A stretch of DNA of 64,000 bases from Rhodopseudomonas rhenobacensis (GTDB taxonomy: Bacteria > Pseudomonadota > Alphaproteobacteria > Rhizobiales > Xanthobacteraceae). The notes beneath the pieces were generated by a model that was given only the letters and a program-made list of their open reading frames with translations, did not search any database and was not told where the DNA came from. The position numbers were made by a program, and so were the translations under genes. This document shows, in pieces, positions 25,718 to 34,716 of this stretch. Numbering within the stretch: position 1 is the stretch's first letter; each line of letters opens with the position of its first letter. Where the stretch lies: positions 44,029-108,028 of the forward strand of contig NZ_JACHIH010000019.1 of NCBI RefSeq assembly GCF_014203125.1, given 5' to 3'.

Positions 25718-27451
25718 GTGAAACGTGGAAGTGTGTGCAAGCATCGTCGGCCTTCGCCGACGTGCACGGCATTGTTTTATCAAACGGCATCGGTTTCGGC
25801 GCTGGCGTGTAGTCTGGCGGTGGCGTCGCCGGCGTGGGCGGCGAAGCCCGCCGCCGCGAGCGGCGCCGCGGCCGCGGCACAACCCGCCGATCCGTCGGCC
25901 GCGGCGCCGAAGCCGGCGACCGTGCAGCGTTTCGACATCGACGATTTCGCAATTCAGGGCGCCGACACCCTGCCGCAGATCGAGATCGAGGAGGCGGTGT
26001 ATCCGTTTCTCGGGCCGAACCGCAGCGCCGATGACGTCGAGAAGGCTCGGGCGGCGCTCGAGAAGGCCTATCACGCCAAGGGTTTTCAGACCGTCAGCGT
26101 CTCCGTTCCACAGCAGAACGCGCAGGCCAAGGTGATCACCCTCAAGGTCACCGAGCTGAAGGTCGGACGGCTGCGGGTCAAGAACTCGCGTTACTACGAC
26201 GTCGATCGCATCAAGAACGGCGCGCCGTCGTTGAAGGAAGGCGCGGTGCCGAATTTCGGCGAAGTCACCAAGGACATCGTCTCGCTCAATCAATGGCCGG
26301 ACCGCCGGGTGACGCCTGCGCTGCGGGCCGGGGTGACGCCCGGCACCGTCGACGTCGACCTGACGGTCGAGGACAAGGCGCCGGTGCACGCCAGCGTCGA
26401 GGTCAACAACCGGCAATCGCCGAACACCACGGCGACGCGGCTCAACGCCACCGTGCGCTACGACAACCTCTGGCAGCTCGGACATTCGTTCAGCTTCAGC
26501 TACCAGGTGGCCCCGGATCGCACGTCGGACGCCGAGGTGTTTTCCGGCTCCTATCTGGCGCGCACCAATCTCGATTGGCTGAGCGTGCTCGCCTACGCGG
26601 TGAAGTCGAAGAGCGACGTCGCGACCATCGGCGGCACCAACGTCGTCGGTCCGGGAGAGATCTTGGGCACGCGCGCGGTGATCACGCTGCCGACCCGCGA
26701 GAATTTCTTCCACACCTTGTCGGTCGGGCTGGACTACAAGCATTTCGACCAGACCGTGCAGCAGGGCACCGGGCAATTCGAGTCGCCGGTCACTTACTAT
26801 CCGCTGGTTGCGAGCTACGGGGCGACGCTGCAGACCGAACAGTTCACCACCCAGCTCAATGCCGCGGTGACCTACAATCTGCGCACCCCCAGCAGCGATT
26901 GGGTGGCGTTCGACAACAAGCGCTACTATGCCTCGCCGAGCTTCACGCACCTCAATGTCGATGTGGCTCATACCCAGGAAATCGGCGAGGGCTTTCAGCT
27001 CTATGGCAAGGTCCAGGGCCAGGTTGCCGACGGTCCTCTGGTGTCGAGCGAGCAGATCAGCCTCGGCGGCCTCGACACCGTGCGTGGCTACTTGGAGTCC
27101 GAGACGCTCGGCGACAATGGCGTGGTCGGCAATCTGGAACTGCGCAGCCCCAACGTCGGCGCGATGCTGCAGAGCCAAATGAAGGACGAGACCGGGCAGG
27201 GGCCGGCGCGCGTACTAATCTTCAACGAGTGGCGGTTCTTCGCCTTTGCCGACGCCGGCAGGGCGGTGGTGCTGAAGCCGCTTCCCGAGCAGCAATCGCA
27301 GTTCGACCTGTGGAGCTACGGCGTCGGGACGCGTTTCAAGATGCTCGATGGCTTCAACGGCATGGTCGTCTACTCGGTGCCGATGATCAGCCAGGCTTAC
27401 ACGCAAGAAAACAAATCGCGGGTGAATTTTCGGATCTGGGGTGAATTCTGA
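25718..27451 (+). CDS. TpsB/ShlB-type outer-membrane transporter
   Basis: About 577 residues. GTG 25718 is preceded by GGAGG and puts the signal peptide (SALACSLAVASPAWAA) near the N-terminus; an upstream GTG at 25658 would bury it. An Ala/Pro linker follows, then two POTRA domains (FDIDDFAIQGADTLPQIEIE; VTELKVGRLRVKNSRYYD), then a 16-strand Omp85-type barrel carrying the loop-6 motif VRGYLESE. TpsB proteins secrete a TpsA partner by recognising its TPS domain with POTRA. The only TpsA nearby is the 3704-aa adhesin about 4 kb upstream, separated by the second signalling set. It overlaps the next start by one base, so it is coupled to the ExbB fusion gene. Confidence 0.92.
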   Translation: MKRGSVCKHRRPSPTCTALFYQTASVSALACSLAVASPAWAAKPAAASGAAAAAQPADPSAAAPKPATVQRFDIDDFAIQGADTLPQIEIEEAVYPFLGPNRSADDVEKARAALEKAYHAKGFQTVSVSVPQQNAQAKVITLKVTELKVGRLRVKNSRYYDVDRIKNGAPSLKEGAVPNFGEVTKDIVSLNQWPDRRVTPALRAGVTPGTVDVDLTVEDKAPVHASVEVNNRQSPNTTATRLNATVRYDNLWQLGHSFSFSYQVAPDRTSDAEVFSGSYLARTNLDWLSVLAYAVKSKSDVATIGGTNVVGPGEILGTRAVITLPTRENFFHTLSVGLDYKHFDQTVQQGTGQFESPVTYYPLVASYGATLQTEQFTTQLNAAVTYNLRTPSSDWVAFDNKRYYASPSFTHLNVDVAHTQEIGEGFQLYGKVQGQVADGPLVSSEQISLGGLDTVRGYLESETLGDNGVVGNLELRSPNVGAMLQSQMKDETGQGPARVLIFNEWRFFAFADAGRAVVLKPLPEQQSQFDLWSYGVGTRFKMLDGFNGMVVYSVPMISQAYTQENKSRVNFRIWGEF

Positions 27452-29502
27452 TGACAAGCGAATGGGATCAAATGGGTGGAGTTCGCCGGCCGGCGTCGCG
27501 GCGATCGATCACGAGGATAGCGACGGGGCTGCTGGTCGGCGTGATCGGGATGCTGGCGGCGACGGCGCCGGCGAGCGCGTGGTGGAACGACGAATGGCAG
27601 CTGCGCAAGAAGATCACCATCGACGCCAGCGCCTCCGGAGCCGGGATCACCGATCCGATCGGCGCCACGCCGGTGCTGATCCGGCTGCATGTCGGCAACT
27701 TCCGTTTCGGCCTCGCCAAGGATGACGGCAGCGATCTGCGCTTCGTCGCCGGCGACGACAAGATGCCGCTGAAATATCATATCGAGAAGTTCGACTCGCT
27801 GCTCGCCGAGGCGCTGGTCTGGGTCGCGGTGCCGAACCTGCAGCCCGGCGCGAAGGCCGATATCTGGGCTTATTACGGCAACAAGAAAGCGGTGGCGACC
27901 AGCGATCCGAAGGGCAGCTACGACCCCGATACGATGCTGGTCTATCACTTCAACGAACGCGGCACGCCGGCGCTCGATGCGTCGGCCTGGATGAACAATG
28001 CCCAAAGCGTCGGCCAGCCCGCCGACGGCGCCATCATCGGCACCGGCTTGCGGCTCGATGGCCGCGCGGCGCTGACGCTGCCGGCCTCGCCCTCGCTGAC
28101 GCTGCCGGCCAACGCCGCTTTGACATGGTCGGCTTGGATCAAGCCCGCCGCGATCCAGCCGAATGCCGCGATCTACAGCCGCCGCGATGCCACCGGCGGC
28201 GTGGTGATCGGTCTCGACAACGGCGCGCCGTTCGTCGAGGTGAACAACGCCGGCGTCGTTCAACGCAGCGGCGCCGGCGCCGCGATCGCGCCGAATGGTT
28301 GGCACCACCTCGCGGTGGTCGCCAATGCCGGTCAGCTGACGATCTACCTCGACGGCGTGTCCTATGCGTCGCTCACGGCGTCGCTGCCGGCCCTGAACAC
28401 GATCGCTCTGCTTGGAAGCGAGACCCAGGCTCGGATCGTCCCCCCTGCCGCAGCAGCGGTTGACCCGTCCGCGACTGCGCAGCCAGCCCCCGCTGCGACG
28501 GCCGCTGACGGTGTCGCGGCGGCCACCGCCGCTCCGGACGCCGCAGCTGCTGCGGTCGAGGCTGCCCCGGCGCCGGCGCCGGCGATGGCCGGCTTCAGCG
28601 GCGACCTCGACGAACTACAGATCGCGAAGGTTGCGCGCAGCGCTGGCTTCATCAAGATTGCGGCGGTCGGGCAGGGCCCCGATCTCGCCAAGCTCGTGAC
28701 CTTCAGCGCCGACGAGGAGACCGCAAGCTGGCTGTCGGGCTATTTCGCGGTGATCCTGAAGTCGGTGACCTTCGACGGCTGGGTGGTGATCGGCATCCTG
28801 ATGATCATGGCGGCGATCAGCTGGGTCGTGATGTACGACCGGACCGCGTATCTGAACCGGCAGTCCAAGGCCAACGCCACCTTCATGAGTGGTTTTCGCC
28901 AGGTCGCGTCCGATCTGACCGCGCTGGACCTTGCCGTCGGAGCCGACGCCGCGTCGCACCGCCTCGGCGTCGGCGATGAGGATGCCAAGCTGATGCGGGC
29001 GTCCTCGCTGTATCGGATCTACCACATCGGTGCCGAGGAAATTCGCACCCGTTTCGCTCAGAACGGCAACCGCACCGCGGTGCTCGCCGCGACGTCGATC
29101 GCCGCGATCCGTGCTGCGCTCGACAGCGGCTACGTCAAGGAGACGCAGCGCCTGAACCGGATGATGGTGCTGCTGACCATCGCGATCTCCGGCGGGCCGT
29201 TCCTCGGCCTGCTCGGCACCGTGGTCGGCGTGATGATCACCTTCGCGGCGATCGCGCAGAGCGGCGACGTCAACGTCAACGCGATCGCACCAGGCATCGC
29301 CGCGGCGCTGGTCGCTACCGTCGCCGGCCTGTTCGTCGCCATCCCGGCGCTGTTCGGCTACAACTACCTGATCTCGCGGATCAAGGACCTGACCTCCGAC
29401 ATGCAGGTCTTCATCGACGAGTTCGTCACCAAGATGGCGGAATCCTACGCCGCCGATCGCGGTCGTCCGGATCCGTCTCGTCGCTACGCGGCGGCGGAGT
29501 AA
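27451..29502 (+). CDS. DUF2341-LamG-ExbB/TolQ fusion proton-channel protein
   Basis: A 683-residue fusion. Signal at residues 1-43 (LVGVIGMLAATAPASA), then a DUF2341 domain at about 44-150 (WWNDEWQLRKKITID, GNKKAVATSDPKGSYD), a LamG/concanavalin-type jelly roll at about 155-310 (WSAWIKPAAIQPNAAIYSR, GWHHLAVVANAGQLTIYLDG), an Ala/Pro linker at about 330-375, then an ExbB core. That core has a helix at about 440-465, and helices at about 570-600 and 619-642 containing GPFLGLLGTVVGVMITF. ExbB normally has no large periplasmic domain; here a likely ligand- or glycan-binding head faces the periplasm. It is coupled to TpsB by a TGATG overlap and followed by ExbD and TonB, so this is a complete dedicated motor. 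Confidence 0.92.
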   Translation: MTSEWDQMGGVRRPASRRSITRIATGLLVGVIGMLAATAPASAWWNDEWQLRKKITIDASASGAGITDPIGATPVLIRLHVGNFRFGLAKDDGSDLRFVAGDDKMPLKYHIEKFDSLLAEALVWVAVPNLQPGAKADIWAYYGNKKAVATSDPKGSYDPDTMLVYHFNERGTPALDASAWMNNAQSVGQPADGAIIGTGLRLDGRAALTLPASPSLTLPANAALTWSAWIKPAAIQPNAAIYSRRDATGGVVIGLDNGAPFVEVNNAGVVQRSGAGAAIAPNGWHHLAVVANAGQLTIYLDGVSYASLTASLPALNTIALLGSETQARIVPPAAAAVDPSATAQPAPAATAADGVAAATAAPDAAAAAVEAAPAPAPAMAGFSGDLDELQIAKVARSAGFIKIAAVGQGPDLAKLVTFSADEETASWLSGYFAVILKSVTFDGWVVIGILMIMAAISWVVMYDRTAYLNRQSKANATFMSGFRQVASDLTALDLAVGADAASHRLGVGDEDAKLMRASSLYRIYHIGAEEIRTRFAQNGNRTAVLAATSIAAIRAALDSGYVKETQRLNRMMVLLTIAISGGPFLGLLGTVVGVMITFAAIAQSGDVNVNAIAPGIAAALVATVAGLFVAIPALFGYNYLISRIKDLTSDMQVFIDEFVTKMAESYAADRGRPDPSRRYAAAE

Positions 29503-29507
29503 TCCCG

Positions 29508-29912
29508 ATGATGGTGCAAAGCGACGCCAAGCCGTATGACGACATCAACATCACGCCGATGCTGGATCTCGCTTATGTGCTCCTGGTGATCTTCATCATC
29601 ATGACCACGGCGACGGTGCAGGGCCAGAAGGTCAATCTCCCGAAAGCCTCTGCGGCGCCGAGTCTGGCGACGCAGACCACCAAGGCGATCACCGTCGCCA
29701 ACGACGGCAAGATCTTCCTCGACACCATCCCGGTGACGCTGATCGAGCTGGAGCAGCGTCTGATCCAGCAAAAGGCGCTGACGCCGGAATTTCCCGTGGT
29801 GCTGCGCGGCGATGCGCAGGCGCAGTACCAAAGCGTGATGGACGTGCTCGACCTGCTCGGTCGGATCGGCCTGACGCAAGTCGGCCTCGCCACCAAGCCG
29901 CTCGTGAAGTGA
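29508..29912 (+). CDS. exbD: ExbD/TolR-type proton-channel subunit
   Basis: A 134-residue protein with a short cytosolic N-terminus, one membrane helix at about 18-38 (DLAYVLLVIFIIMTTATVQG) carrying the conserved protonatable Asp (D20 in PMLDLAY), and a periplasmic domain with the pattern ITVANDGKIFLD...LPVVLRGDAQAQYQSVMDVL-like. It partners the ExbB fusion five bases upstream and the TonB two genes downstream. The length is normal for ExbD. Confidence 0.95.
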   Translation: MMVQSDAKPYDDINITPMLDLAYVLLVIFIIMTTATVQGQKVNLPKASAAPSLATQTTKAITVANDGKIFLDTIPVTLIELEQRLIQQKALTPEFPVVLRGDAQAQYQSVMDVLDLLGRIGLTQVGLATKPLVK

Positions 29913-29919
29913 TGCATCG

Positions 29920-30417
29920 ATGAATCGCATCATGGACATCCGCGAAGACACCAAGAGAGGCGCCAGGACGTTCTGGGCCTGGCTTCGCCGTGCGCCGGCG
30001 CCGGGCGCCGGGCGGCCGACGCCGCCATTCGACGCCGGGTCCGAGCGGATCAACGCGGCGCCGGGCGGACATCAGAGGTCGGCGCCGAGCGGCGTCGTGC
30101 TGCAGTTTCCGCTGCGCGGCGAGGCGCTGCTGGTCAGATTGGCCGAGGCGTTGCGCTGCAAGTTCGCCGGTCGCGGCCCGCAGCGGGATCCTCTGCTTCT
30201 GACGATCTCGCGTTGTCCCGGCTCGCGGCTGACCATCGACGGCGCCACCTTCGTCGAGTTCGACGCCGATCGCTCGGCCTATCACGTGGCGGTCGAAGCG
30301 GCGCCGGACACCTTGATCACGCTGCAGACCACCGACTTTGAGCTGGTGGTGGATTTTGTCGCACACTACGTCGCGGAGCGCGCCAGCGATCCAGCGACGC
30401 TGGAGGCTGCATCATGA
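29920..30417 (+). CDS. Uncharacterised protein between ExbD and TonB
   Basis: A 165-residue protein with no family I recognise. The N-terminal 50 residues are basic and Pro/Ala-rich (RRAPAPGAGRPTPP) and probably disordered. Residues about 57-155 form a compact alpha/beta region (VVLQFPLRGEALLVRLAEAL, LLLTISRCPGSRLTIDGATF, VEFDADRSAYHV). There is no signal peptide or membrane helix, so it is predicted cytosolic. It begins 7 nt after exbD and overlaps the TonB start (ATGA), so it is made with the motor. A cytosolic regulator or adaptor of ExbBD is a guess from position only. Confidence 0.8.
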   Translation: MNRIMDIREDTKRGARTFWAWLRRAPAPGAGRPTPPFDAGSERINAAPGGHQRSAPSGVVLQFPLRGEALLVRLAEALRCKFAGRGPQRDPLLLTISRCPGSRLTIDGATFVEFDADRSAYHVAVEAAPDTLITLQTTDFELVVDFVAHYVAERASDPATLEAAS

Positions 30418-31169
30418 GCTTGCCGGCAAGGCCGCAAGGCGGCGACGTGCAAATCCCCGACGACGATGCCGAGGACGACGCGTCGCAGCGCGGAAGTGCT
30501 GCGCCGCTGGCGCGCTACGGCGCGGCGCTGGCGGTGGTCGCGGCGATGTTCGCCGGGGCCTATCTGTTCCTGTTCACCGGCGACGACCTGCCGCCGCCGC
30601 GCCAGGTGCGGGAGTTGACGGTGGTCAACATCTTGCCGCCACCGCCGCCGCCGCCGCCGCAGCAGATGCCCGAGCCGCAGATGATCGAGCAGCCGAAGAT
30701 GGCTGATCCGGAATTCAAGGAAGAAAAGCAGGTCGACCAGCCGAAGGACGAGCCGGTCCGGGATGCCAAGAACGAAGACCTGCCGGGTCCGCTGTCGCTC
30801 GATGCCAAGCCGGTCGGTCCCGGCGATCTGTTCAATCTCGGCGGCAAGCCGGGCGGCAGCGCCTATGGCGGCGGTGGCGGCGGCGGCAGTCGCTGGGGCT
30901 GGTACGCCTCGATCGTGCAGTCGCAGATCGAAGCGGCGCTGCGCGCCAACGGCAAGACCCGCAATTCCGTGATGCAACTGCAGATCCGGTTCTGGGCCGA
31001 CGGAACCGGCCGGGTCAATCAGGTGCAATTGATGTCGTCCAGCGGCGACGCCGAACTCGACGCCACCATCCGCAACGAGGTGCTCGGCAAGTTGGTGCTT
31101 CGCGAGCCGCCGCCCAAAGACATGCCGATGCCGATGGTCACCCGCGTCACCGCGCGCCGACCGAGCTGA
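30414..31169 (+). CDS. tonB: TonB-like energy transducer 2
   Basis: A 251-residue protein with a membrane helix at about 35-54 (YGAALAVVAAMFAGAYLFLF), a run of eight prolines at about 75-82, and an acidic/Lys-rich and then Gly-rich spanner (AYGGGGGGGSRWG). The TonB C-terminal domain follows (WYASIVQSQIEAALRANGK, MQLQIRFWADGTGRVNQVQL, SSGDAELDATIRNEVLG). Position after exbB-exbD makes it the main transducer of this motor. Its output partner is unclear because no TonB-dependent receptor is encoded in the window; TpsB, the porin or the STN proteins are candidates. Confidence 0.92.
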   Translation: MSLPARPQGGDVQIPDDDAEDDASQRGSAAPLARYGAALAVVAAMFAGAYLFLFTGDDLPPPRQVRELTVVNILPPPPPPPPQQMPEPQMIEQPKMADPEFKEEKQVDQPKDEPVRDAKNEDLPGPLSLDAKPVGPGDLFNLGGKPGGSAYGGGGGGGSRWGWYASIVQSQIEAALRANGKTRNSVMQLQIRFWADGTGRVNQVQLMSSSGDAELDATIRNEVLGKLVLREPPPKDMPMPMVTRVTARRPS

Positions 31170-31215
31170 GAAACGAACTTGTTGAGTCATCCGACTGATA
31201 GAGGACTGGGGACAA

Positions 31216-33057
31216 ATGTCTAAGAAGAAACTCGACGCACGCCGGCGGATGGTGCCGATCGCGATGTCGCTGTGTGCGCTGACCTGGACGGTTCCGGCGC
31301 TCGGGCAGAGTGGATCCGACCAGGGTGCGACGGCCGCCAAGAAGGGGGACGTCAAGCGCACCGGGGTGTCGCGCGCCAGTCCGGCGTCGCCGAATGCGAC
31401 GATCAATCTGGTCAATCTGTTGGTCAAGCAGGGCGTGCTGAAAGAAGAGCAGGCGCAGGCGCTGATCAAGCAGGCCGACGACGAGGCCTATGTCTCGCGC
31501 CAGGCCGCCAAGGACGCCACCGTCAAGGCCGACGAGGCCGCGAAAGCCGCCAATGCCGCCAGCGCCGCGGCGCAGCCGCCCGGCACCCGCCACGTCACTT
31601 ATGTTCCCGAGATTGTCAAACGCCAGTTACGCGAAGAGATTAGGCGTGACGTCATGGCCAAGGCGGAGAAAGAGAATTGGGCGTCGCCCGGCGCCTATCC
31701 GGAATGGGCGCAGCGGATTCGTTTCTCCGGCGATCTGCGGGCGCGCTATGAGGGCAGCTTCTTTCCCAGCGGAAACGGCCCGCTGCAGAATTTCAACGCC
31801 ATCAACACCGGCTCGCCGTTCCTCGAGGACGCCGCCCTCAATCCGTATTACCCGCCGTCCTACAACACCAGCGAGGACCGCCAGCGGACCCGGCTCCGCG
31901 CCCGGCTTGGCATGGATGCCGATCTGTTCAACGGGTTTTCCGCGGGCCTGCGCATCGCGACCGGGGAGAACAACTCGCCGGTCTCGACCAATCAGACGTT
32001 CGGCTATAACGGCGGCGACTTCTCGAAATACGCGCTGTGGCTGGATCGCGGTTTCCTGAAATATCAGGCGTGGGGCGACGATCTCGTGATCTCCGCCGGC
32101 CGCTTCGACAATCCGTTCTGGTCGCCGACCGATCTGGTCTGGAACAAGGATTTGGGTTTCGACGGAGTCGCCGCGCAGGCCAAATATGAAATCCTGCCGG
32201 GCATAACACCGTTTGTCGTCGGTGGCGCGTTCCCGATCTACAACACCGATCTCAACGCCGGCGCCAATCTCTACACCGGAAATTCGACGCCGGTGAAGTT
32301 CAAGAGTGACGACAAATGGCTGTTCGGGGCTCAGGCGGGCTTTTCCGCACGGTTCGACGCCCAATCCGGTGTCCGCTTCGCCGGCGCCTATTACGACTTC
32401 AGCAACGTGCAGGGCAAGCTCTCCAGCGCCTGCATCGTGACCAGCACCACCGACATCTGCGACACCGATATGCGGCGGCCGTCATTTGCGCAGAAGGGCA
32501 ATACGTACAGGCTGTTGCGCAACATCCCGACCTACTCCGGCGCGACCCAGCTGTCGCAGTATCAGTATTACGGCCTGGCGAGCGACTTCAAGCCGGTGGT
32601 GGCCAGCGGCCAGATCGACCTTGGCGATTTCCACCCGGTCCATGTGCTGCTCGACGGCGAATATGTCTGGAACAGCGCGTTCAAGAAGGGCGATGTCGCT
32701 GCGGTCGCCTACAACAACCTCGGGCCCGACGTCGTCACCGGCGTGCCCGGTCCGTTCAACGGCGGCAACCAAGGCTGGCTCGGCCGCGTCACGGTCGGCC
32801 ACAAGGCGATCAAGCATCTGTGGGATTGGAACGTGCACGGCGGCTATAAGTACCTAGAATCGGATGCCACCATCGACGCCTTCGTCGATTCCGACTTCGG
32901 CCTCGGCGGCACCAACCTCAAGGGCTATTTCGTCGGCGGCAATCTCGGCCTCAGCGAAAACGTCTGGGCCTCGATGCGTTGGATGAGCGCCAACAACATC
33001 GCGGGCATGCCGTATGCCGTCGATATCATTCAAGTCGATCTGAATGCGAGGTTCTGA
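31216..33057 (+). CDS. Putative outer-membrane porin with N-terminal coiled coil
   Basis: 613 residues. A signal sequence (VPIAMSLCALTWTVPALGQ) follows a basic start. Residues about 55-120 form an alpha-helical segment (LLVKQGVLKEEQAQALIKQA, AAKDATVKADEAAKAANA), as in the putative-porin family whose N-terminal helix trimerises or meets peptidoglycan. Residues about 150-613 are a beta-barrel (RIRFSGDLRARYEGSFF start, many alternating hydrophobic strands) ending in an aromatic residue (DLNARF), the usual outer-membrane assembly signal. Porins of this type recur next to ExbBD-TonB genes in such loci, from memory of the family. Substrate unknown. Confidence 0.88.
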   Translation: MSKKKLDARRRMVPIAMSLCALTWTVPALGQSGSDQGATAAKKGDVKRTGVSRASPASPNATINLVNLLVKQGVLKEEQAQALIKQADDEAYVSRQAAKDATVKADEAAKAANAASAAAQPPGTRHVTYVPEIVKRQLREEIRRDVMAKAEKENWASPGAYPEWAQRIRFSGDLRARYEGSFFPSGNGPLQNFNAINTGSPFLEDAALNPYYPPSYNTSEDRQRTRLRARLGMDADLFNGFSAGLRIATGENNSPVSTNQTFGYNGGDFSKYALWLDRGFLKYQAWGDDLVISAGRFDNPFWSPTDLVWNKDLGFDGVAAQAKYEILPGITPFVVGGAFPIYNTDLNAGANLYTGNSTPVKFKSDDKWLFGAQAGFSARFDAQSGVRFAGAYYDFSNVQGKLSSACIVTSTTDICDTDMRRPSFAQKGNTYRLLRNIPTYSGATQLSQYQYYGLASDFKPVVASGQIDLGDFHPVHVLLDGEYVWNSAFKKGDVAAVAYNNLGPDVVTGVPGPFNGGNQGWLGRVTVGHKAIKHLWDWNVHGGYKYLESDATIDAFVDSDFGLGGTNLKGYFVGGNLGLSENVWASMRWMSANNIAGMPYAVDIIQVDLNARF

Positions 33058-33059
33058 TC

Positions 33060-33659
33060 ATGCGGCTCGGTATTCCGAAAACCACGCTGCTGGTGATCGC
33101 GGGGCTGCTTGCAGCTGCGAGCGCCCATGCCGATCAGGACTCCGATCGGCTGCGCGAGGCGCTGCGCAGCGCCACCGCGCAGACCCGTGCGCTGGAAGAT
33201 CAGCGCACCGCCTTGCAGGCCAAGGTTGCCGACGCCGATCGCGAGAAGGCGGCGATGAAGGCGCAGGTCGACGCCGCCAAGGACGAGGTGCGCCAGCTCA
33301 AGAAGGAAAATCGCGAGGCGGTCGATGAATTCAATCAGCGGCTGGCCGAACGTGACGAGACCTTGGACAAGTGGAAGTCCGCCTATGAAGAGGCCGCGAC
33401 CGTCGCCCGCAGCAAGGACGCCGAACGCGCCAAATTCGAAGGCGAGGCGGCGACCTACAAGGCCAGTGCGAAAAGCTGCAAGGCCAAGAACACCGAATTG
33501 ATCAAGGCCGGACGCGAAATTCTGGCGCGCTACCGGACCCTGACGGTGGGCGACAACTTCGTCGCCACCGAGCCGTTGACCGGGCTCGGACGCATCGAAG
33601 TGCAGACCTTCTTGCAGGACAGCACCGACAAGATCCTCGATCAGAAAGTGACCCCATGA
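33060..33659 (+). CDS. Exported coiled-coil protein
   Basis: 199 residues from ATG 33060, three bases after the porin stop. Signal peptide 1-22 (LLVIAGLLAAASAHA). Residues about 25-150 are strongly heptad-like and charged (LRSATAQTRALEDQRTALQA, KDEVRQLKKENREAVDEFNQ), a long periplasmic coiled coil. The C-terminal 45 residues are globular-looking (KAGREILARYRTLTVGDNF). No catalytic motif. It overlaps the parvulin gene by 4 nt (ATGA). Probably a periplasmic spacer or chaperone-like part of the adhesin export machinery. Confidence 0.85.
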   Translation: MRLGIPKTTLLVIAGLLAAASAHADQDSDRLREALRSATAQTRALEDQRTALQAKVADADREKAAMKAQVDAAKDEVRQLKKENREAVDEFNQRLAERDETLDKWKSAYEEAATVARSKDAERAKFEGEAATYKASAKSCKAKNTELIKAGREILARYRTLTVGDNFVATEPLTGLGRIEVQTFLQDSTDKILDQKVTP

Positions 33660-34699
33660 CCATGTCCCCGTTCACCACGTCGACAGTGGCGTGCGTCGCC
33701 GTCATCGCCGCGCTTGCCGGAGCGTCGGGAGGCTCAGCGCAAGCGCAGACGGCGCCCCCGGTCGCAAACGCGGCGCCGGCGCGGCCGGTGCCCGCCAAGC
33801 CGGTTGCCGCGGCGCAGCCTGCGGCGGCCGTTCAACAGCGTCCGCAGGCCGTGGCGGTCAAGCCTGTGGGCGTCAAGGCCGCGACCGACGTCGTCGCGCG
33901 GGTCGGCGACAATGAACTCACCGCCGATGATCTGCGCGCGCAAATCAGCGCGCTTGCGCCGAATGACCGCGCGGTGCTGGCGAAGGATCCGGGCCAGCTC
34001 AGCCAGGTGGTGCGGATGCTGCTCGCCAACCAGTTGGTGCTCGACGAGGTCGCCGATAAGAAGTGGGAGCAGCGGCCGGAGGTGGTCGCTCAGCTCAACC
34101 GGGTGCGCGAGAGCGCGCTGGTCGAGCTCTATCTGCAATCGGTCTCGGCGCCGCCGAGCAATTTTCCCACCGAGGATGAATTGCAGAAGGTCTACGACGC
34201 CAATCGCGGTCAGCTTGTGGTGCCGCGGCAATACCAATTGTCGCAGATCTTCATCGCCAGCGCGAAGGACGCCGACAAGGCGAGCGAAGACAGGGCCAGG
34301 AAGAAGCTCGACGATATCCAGAAGAAGCTGAAAGCCGCGGGTGCGGATTTCGCGGCGATCGCCGGTGACGACAGCGATGCCAAGGGGAGCGTCGATCTGG
34401 GCATGATTCCCGAGACGCAAATCATCCCCGAAATCCGCGCCCACATCGTCGGCCTCGCCAAGGGCGCGGTGTCCGATCCGGTTCGGCTCGACGACGGCTG
34501 GCACATCCTGAAGCTGACCGATACCAAGGCGTCCTACACCCGCACCTTGCTGGAAGTGCGCGAACAACTGGTCCAGCAACTGCGCAAGGAGCGCGCGGGC
34601 GTGATGCGGCGCGGCTATCTGGCGGAATTGCTGAAGCAACATCCGCCGGTGCTCAACGAACTCGCCTTGTCGAACCTGCTCGACAATTCCAGCAAATAA
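33656..34699 (+). CDS. Parvulin-type periplasmic peptidyl-prolyl isomerase (SurA/PpiC-like)
   Basis: 347 residues: signal peptide at about 1-31, an Ala/Pro-rich linker to about 75, a SurA_N-like helical chaperone part (ARVGDNELTADDLRAQI-type, LVLDEVADKKWEQRPEVVAQ), and a rotamase domain at about 185-285 (RQYQLSQIFIAS, KGSVDLGMIPETQIIPEI, DGWHILKLTD). Such proteins escort unfolded outer-membrane proteins. Encoded between the porin/coiled-coil genes and YbjN, it is likely dedicated to folding or transit of TpsB, the porin or the giant adhesin. Confidence 0.92.
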   Translation: MTMSPFTTSTVACVAVIAALAGASGGSAQAQTAPPVANAAPARPVPAKPVAAAQPAAAVQQRPQAVAVKPVGVKAATDVVARVGDNELTADDLRAQISALAPNDRAVLAKDPGQLSQVVRMLLANQLVLDEVADKKWEQRPEVVAQLNRVRESALVELYLQSVSAPPSNFPTEDELQKVYDANRGQLVVPRQYQLSQIFIASAKDADKASEDRARKKLDDIQKKLKAAGADFAAIAGDDSDAKGSVDLGMIPETQIIPEIRAHIVGLAKGAVSDPVRLDDGWHILKLTDTKASYTRTLLEVREQLVQQLRKERAGVMRRGYLAELLKQHPPVLNELALSNLLDNSSK

Positions 34700-34716
34700 T
34701 CCGCGCGGAGATCACG

